NCBI RefSeq assembly: GCF_946221935.1 | Contig: NZ_CAMIGN010000011.1 | Coordinates: 22,919 to 86,918 of the forward strand | Origin: an uncultured Corynebacterium sp. | Lineage (GTDB): Bacteria; Actinomycetota; Actinomycetes; Mycobacteriales; Mycobacteriaceae | Direction of reading: 5' to 3' | DNA length: 64,000 bases | In this document: positions 57,174 through 64,000 of the stretch, one piece after another | How positions within the stretch are numbered: position 1 is the first letter of the stretch | How the letters are laid out: each line of letters begins with the position of its first letter | Translations under genes and position numbers: made by a program | Notes under the pieces: generated by a model | Database searches by the model: none | The model's input: the letters and a program-made list of their open reading frames with translations, nothing else | Told to the model about the DNA's origin: nothing

Positions 57174-58739
57174 TCATGCGCTGCTCAGGCAGTCGGCCAT
57201 CGACTGGGCATTGGTGCGCATCAGATCCACATATGTCGGGGCTTTCTCGTCGAGAGTGTCGCTGCGAATCTGGCATACGCTGACTCCCAATCGGTCGGCG
57301 ATTTGCTGTAGCTCACGGGTGCGCCCCGCCATCGTCGGCTCGATAAACACCGCCGGAACCTTCAGGTTTTCCAGAGTGCGCGTCAGACTCACAAGGTCCC
57401 GTGTACTCGGCTCGATCTCCGGGTTCGGAGTAACGAAACCTGCGACATCCAGGCCGTAGGCGTCCGCAAAATAGGCATAGCCATCGTGAGCCGTCACGAG
57501 GTGGCGGCGGTGCTCCGGAACTGTGCGGATCTCGCCTTTGATTTCACGATCAAGGCGATCCAGCTGATCCAGGTAGTTCTGCGCGTTCTCCTGGTAGTCC
57601 GCGGCGTGATCGGGATCCACAGTAATGAGCTTGTCGCGAATCACCTTCACGTATGCCATCGCATTCTTCGCGTTGTGCCACAGGTGCGGGTCGAGCTCGC
57701 CGTGGACGTGCTTGCCCAGCACAGCCTGCGGCAGCAGGTACGTCTCATCCCCAGCGTTCCCAAGAAAGCGGAAAGTTGGGTCTCCCGGGATCGGCTGCAA
57801 CGTCTGGTTTGGCACGTTGACCACTGCTTTCTTGGGATCAAAGGTGCCACCGTCGCCTACAAGGTTGATGCTGTTTTCGTCCGCATTCACCGAAATGTCG
57901 TAGTGCCCACCGTCTATCTTTTTGGACGCCCCGTTATCCGTGCCCACATTGAATTTCACAGTTTGGTCCGCGATATGCTGCGGCGGTTTGCCTTCATCCG
58001 GAACCAAAGAAGCACGAAGGTGCAGGGTGTATGTGCCAGGTTTGGAGAAAGACCAGCTCATGTGGGTGTGCGCGTCGACAGGCAGCGTGGCGGTATCGCC
58101 CTCGTAGCCGCGGGAGGCATCGAAACCATCGCGGGAGTTGAAGAACACTTCCGGTTGACCAAATGTTCCGGTGATATACGCCGCAGAATCTCCTGGCCCT
58201 TCAACATCAGTGACGCTGAGGTGCATTTCGGAGTGTGCGGAACCACCGTGTTTAGCGCCAATGCCCTGAGCTCGAATGCCCAGCCACACCGTGTCGAGCG
58301 CCATGTTCTCCACCAGCGGAATAACTGTGGCGCCCTGGTTGGCCGCGACATCCGCGAGAGACACGACCTCCACACCGGGCAATACACCGTTGTCCATGGT
58401 TCGTAGCACCGACTGTTGTTCCAACAGAAGCCCGTTATTAAAGGCAATATCGGCGTTGGCGAGATTGCGCACATCACGCAGGGTGAGTTCGTAGGAGTGC
58501 GGGTCCGCGGTGTTCGGAATCAGCGAAGTTACACGGGCGGAGTCTCCTGCCACGTGGCGAGCGATATCGGCGATGATTGGGGTAGAAGCCACGACATCGG
58601 TGATGCCATCATCGCGGCTGGGCAGGCTTTCACCGCCTGCCACCGCACAGCCCGCCAAACCGGTAGCCAGCAGCGCTGCGCTGACGTTTGCGCAAAGGGA
58701 TTTGGCTGCTCCCCTACGCGATGAATCGTGACGCTCCAT
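57174..58739 (-). CDS. ZnuA-like binding lipoprotein with inserted repeat domain
   Basis: A 521-residue metal-binding protein of the ZnuA/TroA class, about 200 residues longer than usual. The lipobox is LLATGLAGC (Cys near 31). Metal-site histidines are seen in NTADPHSYEL, LDPHLWHNAKN and VTAHDGYAYFADAYGL, and an acidic ligand in SDTLDEKAP. Between about residues 140 and 345 lies an insertion built from the same repeat as its neighbours but in rotated order: first VWLGIRAQ, GPGDSAAYITG and HTHMSWSFSKPGTY, then GHYDIS and YLLPQ. It fits the anchored-repeat binding subunit (TIGR03772 from memory). It starts two bases after the upstream gene stop. Confidence 0.9.
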   Translation of the reverse strand: MERHDSSRRGAAKSLCANVSAALLATGLAGCAVAGGESLPSRDDGITDVVASTPIIADIARHVAGDSARVTSLIPNTADPHSYELTLRDVRNLANADIAFNNGLLLEQQSVLRTMDNGVLPGVEVVSLADVAANQGATVIPLVENMALDTVWLGIRAQGIGAKHGGSAHSEMHLSVTDVEGPGDSAAYITGTFGQPEVFFNSRDGFDASRGYEGDTATLPVDAHTHMSWSFSKPGTYTLHLRASLVPDEGKPPQHIADQTVKFNVGTDNGASKKIDGGHYDISVNADENSINLVGDGGTFDPKKAVVNVPNQTLQPIPGDPTFRFLGNAGDETYLLPQAVLGKHVHGELDPHLWHNAKNAMAYVKVIRDKLITVDPDHAADYQENAQNYLDQLDRLDREIKGEIRTVPEHRRHLVTAHDGYAYFADAYGLDVAGFVTPNPEIEPSTRDLVSLTRTLENLKVPAVFIEPTMAGRTRELQQIADRLGVSVCQIRSDTLDEKAPTYVDLMRTNAQSMADCLSSA

Positions 58740-58741
58740 CC

Positions 58742-60568
58742 CTAAAACTTGGAGCCTTTGGAACGAGGGGGCGTCATAGAACGAGAAGGTAGCAAGGTCT
58801 CGGACGACAGAGTATTCGTGCGCAGCATGTACACCACACCTGCGCCGAGGGCGATCAGACCCGCACCTGCGATGGCGAGAGCCAGCATTGCCGAGGCAGA
58901 TCCGGTGTCCGCCAGGGAGCCATCGGAGTTCGTTGCGCCCGAGCCGGATCCGCCAGCCCCACCGTCGGCGGAACCGGATCCACCAGCTGCACCATCAGCA
59001 CCGGCAGCACAGTCACCGTCGGTGGTGATGCTTGAGCCGAAGTCGAAGTGGCCGCTATTGGCGTTGCCACTGCCGCCGACGGTGAAGGTCAGCGTAGCGG
59101 GTGCACTTACTTTCTTGCCTTGCTTCGTGGTGGCAGTCTGCGTGATGCCTACCTTGTACGTGCCAGGCTTGGAGAACACCCAGTTTGGGTGGACATGGGA
59201 GTTGCGCGGAACAACGTGGGAGCCGGAAGGGTTGCCGCCGGAAGCCTTGAACCATTCCTTGCCGACGACCTGACCGAGGTTGCCCTGTTCAAAGACGTAC
59301 ATACTTCCGGGGCCGCTGAAAGAGGTCAGCTGGAATGTGACGTCTCCCTGCGTGTTAGCCAGTAGATCCGGGTGCATGGTGTTGACACCCACCCACGGCA
59401 CGCCGTTGGTCTGGGTGGCGCCGATCATCCATGCAGTGCCGGCGCCAACAGGGCCAAGGGCCTGGGGCAGGTTCGTCTTGGCTGCCGAGCCGAGGCCGAA
59501 GTTGAGCGCAGTGGGGTTGGTCCACTTTGGCGGTTGGGTGCGGTCGTCCTTGATCTGCGGGCGTAGGGCTGGTTCGCCCTTCTTGCAAGTAGCGGAGCCT
59601 TCGGACTTTCCATTTGCACTCGAAGTAGAAGAAGTGCTGTTACCGCTGGCGGTGGATGCGGACTTGTTGTTGGAGGTGGAGTTGCTGCTGGACTTGCCGT
59701 TGGAAGTGGACTTGTTGGACGTACCTTGTGCGCTGCTAGCGCCAGTTGCGCCTGTAGTTCCTCCACCTGTGGCACCGCCGGAGGTGCTGTCTCCGTCAGC
59801 CGATCCGCCACCACCAGCGGCGTCTTCGCTACCGCATGGGGTTGCACCTTCGGCAGGCTGATCAGCGTTTTCATCCTGATCGGACTTGCCCACTACCCAG
59901 GTGTAGGTCTTTACCTCGGACTTCGCTCCGTCCGCAGTAGCCTGCACCTGCATGGAGTAACGGCCGGGGCGCTCGAAGGCCCAGTTGGCGTGGACATGGC
60001 TCGGGTAGGACTGGTTGATGCTATTGCCGGACTTCACCTCGATGCCATCCGTGAGCAGCGGTGTCATTCCGCCAAAATTGCCCTGGCTCCACATAAACAC
60101 TCGGCCTGGGCCGCACACCCGGTTGAAGTTGATGTTTACGCCCTGGTAGTGAGGGGCAACACCCTGCGTATCCCAGCCAGGCCAGATCAAGTTCTCCTGC
60201 CGTGTTTGCGGAAGGTAGTAGGTCGGCGCGCCGATCCCTTTAATATCCTTCGTGCGAGTTTCGTAGGCGTGTGCCCCGATTTCCAGAGTGACGTTATTCG
60301 GATCTCGTACAACGTGGGAACCCGTGGCATCCTCGGTGAGATCCAGCTTGAGGTTGCCGGAGCCAGAAGAAGTCACATGGAAAGCATCAATGTGCCCCTG
60401 GTTAAGGGTCGCGGATTCAGCCTTTGCCTGAGGCAAACTCTGCAGCCCAAAGCTGCCAGCGCCGATGAAGGCGGTAAAAGCGGTAAGAAATGCGGCTGCG
60501 AGGATCGCAAGGGGACGGCGTGCGGCGCCGCCGCGCTGGCCAAAGGCCGTGAGGGGTGAGTTGTGCAC
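58742..60568 (-). CDS. Anchored-repeat surface protein with two repeats and LADTG end
   Basis: A 608-residue exported protein, first gene of the operon. Signal peptide about 1-51 (cleavage near QAKAES). Repeat 1 (about 57-225): GHIDAF, YYLPQTRQENLIWPGW, GPGRVFMWSQGNFG, HVHANWAFERPGRY. After a Ser/Thr/Asn-rich linker comes repeat 2 (about 345-515): VPWVGVNT, GPGSMYVFEQGNLG, HVHPNWVFSKPGTY and a GHFDFG that follows rather than precedes it. The end is SLADTGSASAML, a hydrophobic helix and an unusually long basic tail, so sortase anchoring through an LAxTG-like motif is possible. GTG start, with AGAAGGG nine bases upstream. Confidence 0.87.
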   Translation of the reverse strand: MHNSPLTAFGQRGGAARRPLAILAAAFLTAFTAFIGAGSFGLQSLPQAKAESATLNQGHIDAFHVTSSGSGNLKLDLTEDATGSHVVRDPNNVTLEIGAHAYETRTKDIKGIGAPTYYLPQTRQENLIWPGWDTQGVAPHYQGVNINFNRVCGPGRVFMWSQGNFGGMTPLLTDGIEVKSGNSINQSYPSHVHANWAFERPGRYSMQVQATADGAKSEVKTYTWVVGKSDQDENADQPAEGATPCGSEDAAGGGGSADGDSTSGGATGGGTTGATGASSAQGTSNKSTSNGKSSSNSTSNNKSASTASGNSTSSTSSANGKSEGSATCKKGEPALRPQIKDDRTQPPKWTNPTALNFGLGSAAKTNLPQALGPVGAGTAWMIGATQTNGVPWVGVNTMHPDLLANTQGDVTFQLTSFSGPGSMYVFEQGNLGQVVGKEWFKASGGNPSGSHVVPRNSHVHPNWVFSKPGTYKVGITQTATTKQGKKVSAPATLTFTVGGSGNANSGHFDFGSSITTDGDCAAGADGAAGGSGSADGGAGGSGSGATNSDGSLADTGSASAMLALAIAGAGLIALGAGVVYMLRTNTLSSETLLPSRSMTPPRSKGSKF

Positions 60569-60626
60569 CAGCTATAGCCCTTCTAATAAACAATGAGTCT
60601 AGTTTTCATTAAGGACTATAGTGAAG

Positions 60627-60641
60627 CGGTAATCATTTTCA
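60627..60641 (-). promoter_or_regulatory. Zur-like operator upstream of the anchored-repeat operon
   Basis: On the minus strand TGAAAATGATTACCG resembles the zinc-repressor pattern TGAAAATxATTTTCA, with one half-site perfect and the other partial. It lies about 60 bases before the first gene. A second half-site-like AATGAAAAC is at 60601-60609. Zinc control would suit a ZnuABC-type transporter. Confidence 0.5.
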
Positions 60642-60705
60642 AACACGGGGTCGGATCGGCTGTCCACCCCTCCCCCCTGCAGCACTGTCAAGGCTCAAAA
60701 GAAAC

Positions 60706-60742
60706 AAAAAGCACCCTCGCTACCCGAAGGCAACGAGGGCGC
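60706..60742 (-). terminator. Rho-independent terminator after rplA
   Basis: On the minus strand GCGCCCTCGTTGCC pairs with GGTAGCGAGGGTGC around a TTCG tetraloop, followed by TTTTTG. It ends the rplKA unit about 35 bases after the rplA stop and insulates the surface-protein operon. Confidence 0.94.
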
Positions 60743-60775
60743 TATAAACCCCTAGAAAAATCTAGGAAGAGAAGA

Positions 60776-61486
60776 CTAGTCCTCTTCGGTGAAGTTCTTC
60801 ACGATGGTGTTATCCACCGGAACACCCGGGCCGTTGGTGGAGGCCATGGTGATCTTCTTGAAGTAGCGACCCTTAGCGGAAGAAGGCTTCAGACGCAGCA
60901 GCTCGTCGATCAGAGCGCCGTAGTTCTCAGCCAGCTGCTTCTCAGAGAAGGAGGCCTTGCCCAGGATGGCGTGCAGGTTAGCAGCCTTATCCACGCGGAA
61001 GGAGATCTTACCGCCCTTGATCTCGGAAACAGCCTTGGCAACGTCAGTGGTGACGGTACCGGTCTTCGGGTTCGGCATCAGGCCACGGGGACCCAGCACG
61101 CGAGCCACGCGACCAACCTTGGCCATCTGATCCGGGGTAGCGATCGCAGCGTCGAAGTCGGTCCAGCCGCCCTGGATCTTCTCGATCAGTTCAGCAGTGC
61201 CAACGACGTCCGCGCCAGCTTCCTCAGCAGCGGTAGCGTTCGGGCCTTCAGCGAAGACGACAACGCGAACTTCCTTACCCGTGCCGTTCGGCAGGGATAC
61301 GGTGCCACGAACCAGCTGATCAGCCTTGCGCGGGTCAACGCCCAGGCGGATCGCAACGTCAACGGTGGCGTCGAAGTTCTTGGAGGAGGTCTCCTTGACA
61401 GCCTTTGCGGCTGCCAGCGGGGTGTACAGGCGGCCAGCGTCGATCTTCTCCGCTGCCGCGCGGTATGCCTTAGAGGTCTTGCTCAT
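60776..61486 (-). CDS. rplA: 50S ribosomal protein L1
   Basis: A 236-residue L1-stalk protein that also represses its own mRNA in several bacteria. It contains KTSKAYRAAAEKID, VDVAIRLGVDPRKADQLVRG, RVLGPRGLMPNPKTGTVT and the C-terminal STNGPGVPVDN. It lies 74 bases after rplK. Confidence 0.98.
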   Translation of the reverse strand: MSKTSKAYRAAAEKIDAGRLYTPLAAAKAVKETSSKNFDATVDVAIRLGVDPRKADQLVRGTVSLPNGTGKEVRVVVFAEGPNATAAEEAGADVVGTAELIEKIQGGWTDFDAAIATPDQMAKVGRVARVLGPRGLMPNPKTGTVTTDVAKAVSEIKGGKISFRVDKAANLHAILGKASFSEKQLAENYGALIDELLRLKPSSAKGRYFKKITMASTNGPGVPVDNTIVKNFTEED

Positions 61487-61560
61487 GATGATTCCAATCT
61501 ATTGAAACGTTGGAGTTGTGGTGCAGGCGAAGCAAGTAGCCTTACCACGGTCTGAAAAAT

Positions 61561-62001
61561 CTACTTCTGCGGAGCGTCCTTGACGGTGATGCCCATGGAG
61601 CGAGCAGTGCCGGCGATGATGGCAGCGCCAGCCTCAACGTCGTTAGCGTTCAGGTCTTCCTTCTTGGTGGTTGCAATCTCCTTGCACTGATCCCAAGTAA
61701 CGGAGCCGACCTTGTCGGTGTGCGGAACGCCGGAGCCCTTCTGAATACCCGCAGCCTTCAGCAGCAGCTTAGCTGCCGGCGGGGTCTTCAGCTTGAAGTC
61801 GAAGGAGCGGTCTTCGTAAACGGTGATTTCCACCGGCACGATGTTGCCGCGCTGGGACTCGGTTGCAGCGTTGTATGCCTTGGTGAACTCAACGATGTTC
61901 ACGCCGTGGGCACCCAGAGCCGGACCAACCGGCGGTGCCGGGGTAGCCTGGCCTGCCTGGATCTGCAGCTTAATGAGGCCGGTGACCTTCTTCTTTGCCA
62001 T
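61561..62001 (-). CDS. rplK: 50S ribosomal protein L11
   Basis: A 146-residue protein of the GTPase-associated centre. The N-terminal domain reads IKLQIQAGQATPAPPVGPAL and GAHGVNIVEFTKAYNA; the C-terminal rRNA-binding domain has KEDLNANDVEAGAAIIAGTA. It follows nusG after a 199-base gap and starts the rplKA unit. Confidence 0.98.
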   Translation of the reverse strand: MAKKKVTGLIKLQIQAGQATPAPPVGPALGAHGVNIVEFTKAYNAATESQRGNIVPVEITVYEDRSFDFKLKTPPAAKLLLKAAGIQKGSGVPHTDKVGSVTWDQCKEIATTKKEDLNANDVEAGAAIIAGTARSMGITVKDAPQK

Positions 62002-62200
62002 CTTTAAACCTTCTTTCTGTTATCAACGCAATCCGCGGGCGATTCGCTATCAAAGCGAATGATCAGAACACGGTACTGCACCATTGATGGCCAGTGCAGA
62101 GCTATCGCGTCGACCGGATGCCGGAGTTTCACCGGCCACCGGAAAATGGAAAACTTGCGTGTCGATCTGCGGCGTTTAGCCACAGACAACCTGCATAACT

Positions 62201-63121
62201 TTAGTTCAGCTTCTCTACCTGATCAAATTCCAGCTCAACCGGGGTTTCACGGCCAAAGATGGAGACCATGGCCTTCAGACGGTTGTTCTCGGTGTCGATC
62301 TCGCTGATGGTTGCAGAGACGGAGGCGAACGGGCCGGTAAGGATGGTGACGGACTCGCCCTCTTCGTAGTCCACCACAACCTGCTCGCTGGCCGGCTTCG
62401 GCGGGGTAGCCACGCCGGTAGCGGAAACGTCCACTCCGGTAGCTGGAACCTCTTCGCCGTCCTCGGTCTCCTGCGGCTTCGCAGTCTCCGGAGGCAGCAG
62501 GAACTTTGCGACTTCGCGGATCTTCACCGGGGTGGGCTTGCCCTCGTTGCCGACGAAGCTAGTCACGCCCGGGGTATCGCGAACGACGGACCAGGAGGCG
62601 TCCTCAAGAGACATACGAACCAGCACATAGCCTGGCAGCAGCTTGCGCTTAACCAGCTTGCGCTTACCGTCGCGCAGCTCCACGACCTCCTCGATCGGTA
62701 CCACGACCTCATGGATCTGCTCGTCTACGCCCAGGGTCTGCGCACGCATCTCCAGGTTGGTCTTCACCTTATTCTCGTACCCGGAGTAGCACTGAATGAT
62801 GTACCAGTCGCCCGGCAGCTTCTTCAGCTGGCGCATGAATTGACGCAGGCGCGTCTTGTACGCCTCCATTGCTGCGTCCTCTGCAGACTGTTCAGCGTCG
62901 TCTGCCCCCTCTGTCTGCTCCGCGTCGGCCGGTGCAGCTGCGGCGGTTTCTTCGCTGTTTTCGGTAGCTGGCGCTGCGGCGTCACCATTAGTGACGCCCT
63001 CAGTCTCAGCACCCGCAGCATCCTTCTGTGCCTCAGCTACCGCCTGCTGCACGTCTTCCTGTGCGGCTGCGGCCAAGCTTTCGGCGCTAACGGCCTGGTC
63101 GTTCTGGTTTTCCTCTGCCAT
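62201..63121 (-). CDS. nusG: Transcription termination/antitermination factor NusG
   Basis: A 306-residue NusG with an about 115-residue acidic Ala/Glu-rich N-terminal extension usual in actinobacteria. The NGN domain begins WYIIQCYSGYENKVKTNLEM and includes LLPGYVLVRMSLEDASW; the KOW domain near the end is GESVTILTGPFASVSATISE. The segment between them is extended (PPETAKPQETEDGEEVPATG). The ATG at 63121 has GGAGGG nearby; an ATG five codons upstream overlaps that site. Confidence 0.97.
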   Translation of the reverse strand: MAEENQNDQAVSAESLAAAAQEDVQQAVAEAQKDAAGAETEGVTNGDAAAPATENSEETAAAAPADAEQTEGADDAEQSAEDAAMEAYKTRLRQFMRQLKKLPGDWYIIQCYSGYENKVKTNLEMRAQTLGVDEQIHEVVVPIEEVVELRDGKRKLVKRKLLPGYVLVRMSLEDASWSVVRDTPGVTSFVGNEGKPTPVKIREVAKFLLPPETAKPQETEDGEEVPATGVDVSATGVATPPKPASEQVVVDYEEGESVTILTGPFASVSATISEIDTENNRLKAMVSIFGRETPVELEFDQVEKLN

Positions 63122-63208
63122 GGAAATACCCTCCATATCATTAAAAATCCGCCTATCGCCGGGGCGGCGAAGGCGGTATAAAAGTTGATGTTCGTCAGCT
63201 TAGCACAA

Positions 63209-63553
63209 TTAACGCATAATCTGCTGCAAGCCCCAGCTAGCAACCCAATCGCTGCCAGCAACGAGCAGGCATACGAAGATGAGGAACAGCAGGACGATGA
63301 TGGTGTAGTTCACCATCTCTCGACCGGTAGGCCAGATAACCTTGCTCATCTCAGAGACAACACCGCGGATGTAATCCACGATGGCGCTGAAGGGATTCTT
63401 GCGGGTCTTTACAACCTCTGGCGCCTTGGACTTGGAATTGGCAACAGCGCGAGACGTGGTGGCCTGACCAGCCACCTGGCGCTTGCCAGACGGACGAAGG
63501 CTGCCGCCATTACCGGATTCGCCGGCTGCGGTCTTTTTGCTCTCGTCGCTCAC
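63209..63553 (-). CDS. secE: Preprotein translocase subunit SecE
   Basis: A 114-residue single-pass membrane protein of the Sec channel. A basic, Ser/Gly/Lys-rich N-terminus of about 60 residues leads into the conserved amphipathic helix (VSEMSKVIWPTGREMVNYTI) and the membrane segment (VVLLFLIFVCLLVAGSDW-like). Between tRNA-Trp and nusG, its standard place. Confidence 0.96.
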   Translation of the reverse strand: MSDESKKTAAGESGNGGSLRPSGKRQVAGQATTSRAVANSKSKAPEVVKTRKNPFSAIVDYIRGVVSEMSKVIWPTGREMVNYTIIVLLFLIFVCLLVAGSDWVASWGLQQIMR

Positions 63554-63593
63554 GTCTAAGTTCTCCTTAAAGGTACCTACAAGGAAGATCGTG

Positions 63594-63666
<73 letters not shown>

Positions 63667-64000
63667 ATCGAAGTTCTGACTCACGAGTGTACGTGATCAG
63701 ACCAACGTAGGTGAAGCAACGTCCTGTGAACGGGGAAGATACAGCGTCCAGTTGCTGGGGCATTGCTTCCACGGCACACATTCAGTGCAACGTTCAAGAA
63801 CAATAGCAGGGTTCTAAGCCTGCAACCAAATAGGGCGCGGGTTTCTCAGAACTTGTCCTCATATGGCGCGTGCCCCTCCCCGGTCTTGCACATGCTTTGC
63901 GCGCGTAGTGCATGGAGCATTCCAGAATGCCACCATGCCCACGCCCCCTTACATGCAGCATCTTCCGAAAACGAAAAAGCACCCGGAGATTTTCCATCTC
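63667..64000. other. Region upstream of tRNA-Trp; no gene seen
   Basis: About 330 bases. On the minus strand TACACT (63691-63686) is a plausible -10 for the tRNA, lying within an inverted repeat CTGACTCACG...CGTGATCAG (63676-63700). At the window edge CCGGGTGCTTTTTCG on the minus strand looks like the second half of a terminator for a gene outside the window. Confidence 0.45.

Noticed and set aside
63794..63997. 67-codon minus-strand frame at the right edge
   Set aside because: No ribosome site or domain; the segment begins with what looks like the tail of a terminator.

Overview
The window looks like a chromosomal segment of a Corynebacterium or close relative. Evidence: high-GC coding sequence, DtxR-type iron boxes, RpoB/RpoC/NusG of actinobacterial type, a DUF3068 membrane protein upstream of rpoB, and several genes with a -10 box so close to the start codon that leaderless mRNAs are likely. 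I cannot name the species from sequence alone.

Region 1 (1-24.6 kb) is a siderophore locus built around a divergent centre at about 16.05-16.11 kb. Leftward genes are an N-hydroxylase, a stand-alone adenylation enzyme, a siderophore-binding lipoprotein, an NRPS (C-A-T-E-C-T-TE), a siderophore-interacting reductase fused to a degenerate methyltransferase-like domain, a second binding lipoprotein and the start of a FecCD permease. Rightward genes are a GNAT acyltransferase, two FecCD permeases, a FecE-type ATPase, a 2,3-dihydro-DHB dehydrogenase, one protein fusing isochorismatase, isochorismate synthase and DHB-AMP ligase, and a free aryl carrier protein. Together they can make 2,3-dihydroxybenzoate (DHB), load it, join it to two amino acids (one probably D-configured and basic, the other probably a hydroxamate), export or import the product and release its iron. 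The predicted product is a mixed catechol-hydroxamate. DtxR-like boxes precede four transcription units, and an imperfect direct repeat lies at both outer ends of the biosynthetic block.

Region 2 (24.8-30.9 kb) is the S10 ribosomal operon on the minus strand (rpsJ to rpsQ), closed by a terminator and preceded by a long non-coding leader. Region 3 (30.9-32.05 kb) holds a small HPD-motif (J-domain-like) protein and a GntR/UTRA regulator on the plus strand. Region 4 (32.1-50.7 kb), mostly minus strand, is the translation/transcription core: tuf, fusA, rpsG, rpsL, rpoC, rpoB, a DUF3068 gene, rplL and rplJ. The helicase gene hrpB interrupts it on the plus strand, and a small DUF4236-like ORF lies beyond rpoC.

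Region 5 (50.7-60.6 kb) begins with a secreted-lipase-like alpha/beta hydrolase. It is followed by a six-gene minus-strand operon for an anchored-repeat ABC transporter: two permease/ATPase genes, a ZnuA-like binding protein and three surface proteins. All four extracytoplasmic proteins share a GHxD/HxH repeat domain, and a Zur-like site lies upstream. Region 6 (60.7-64 kb) is rplA, rplK, nusG, secE and tRNA-Trp. No insertion sequence, phage gene, CRISPR array or rRNA was seen.
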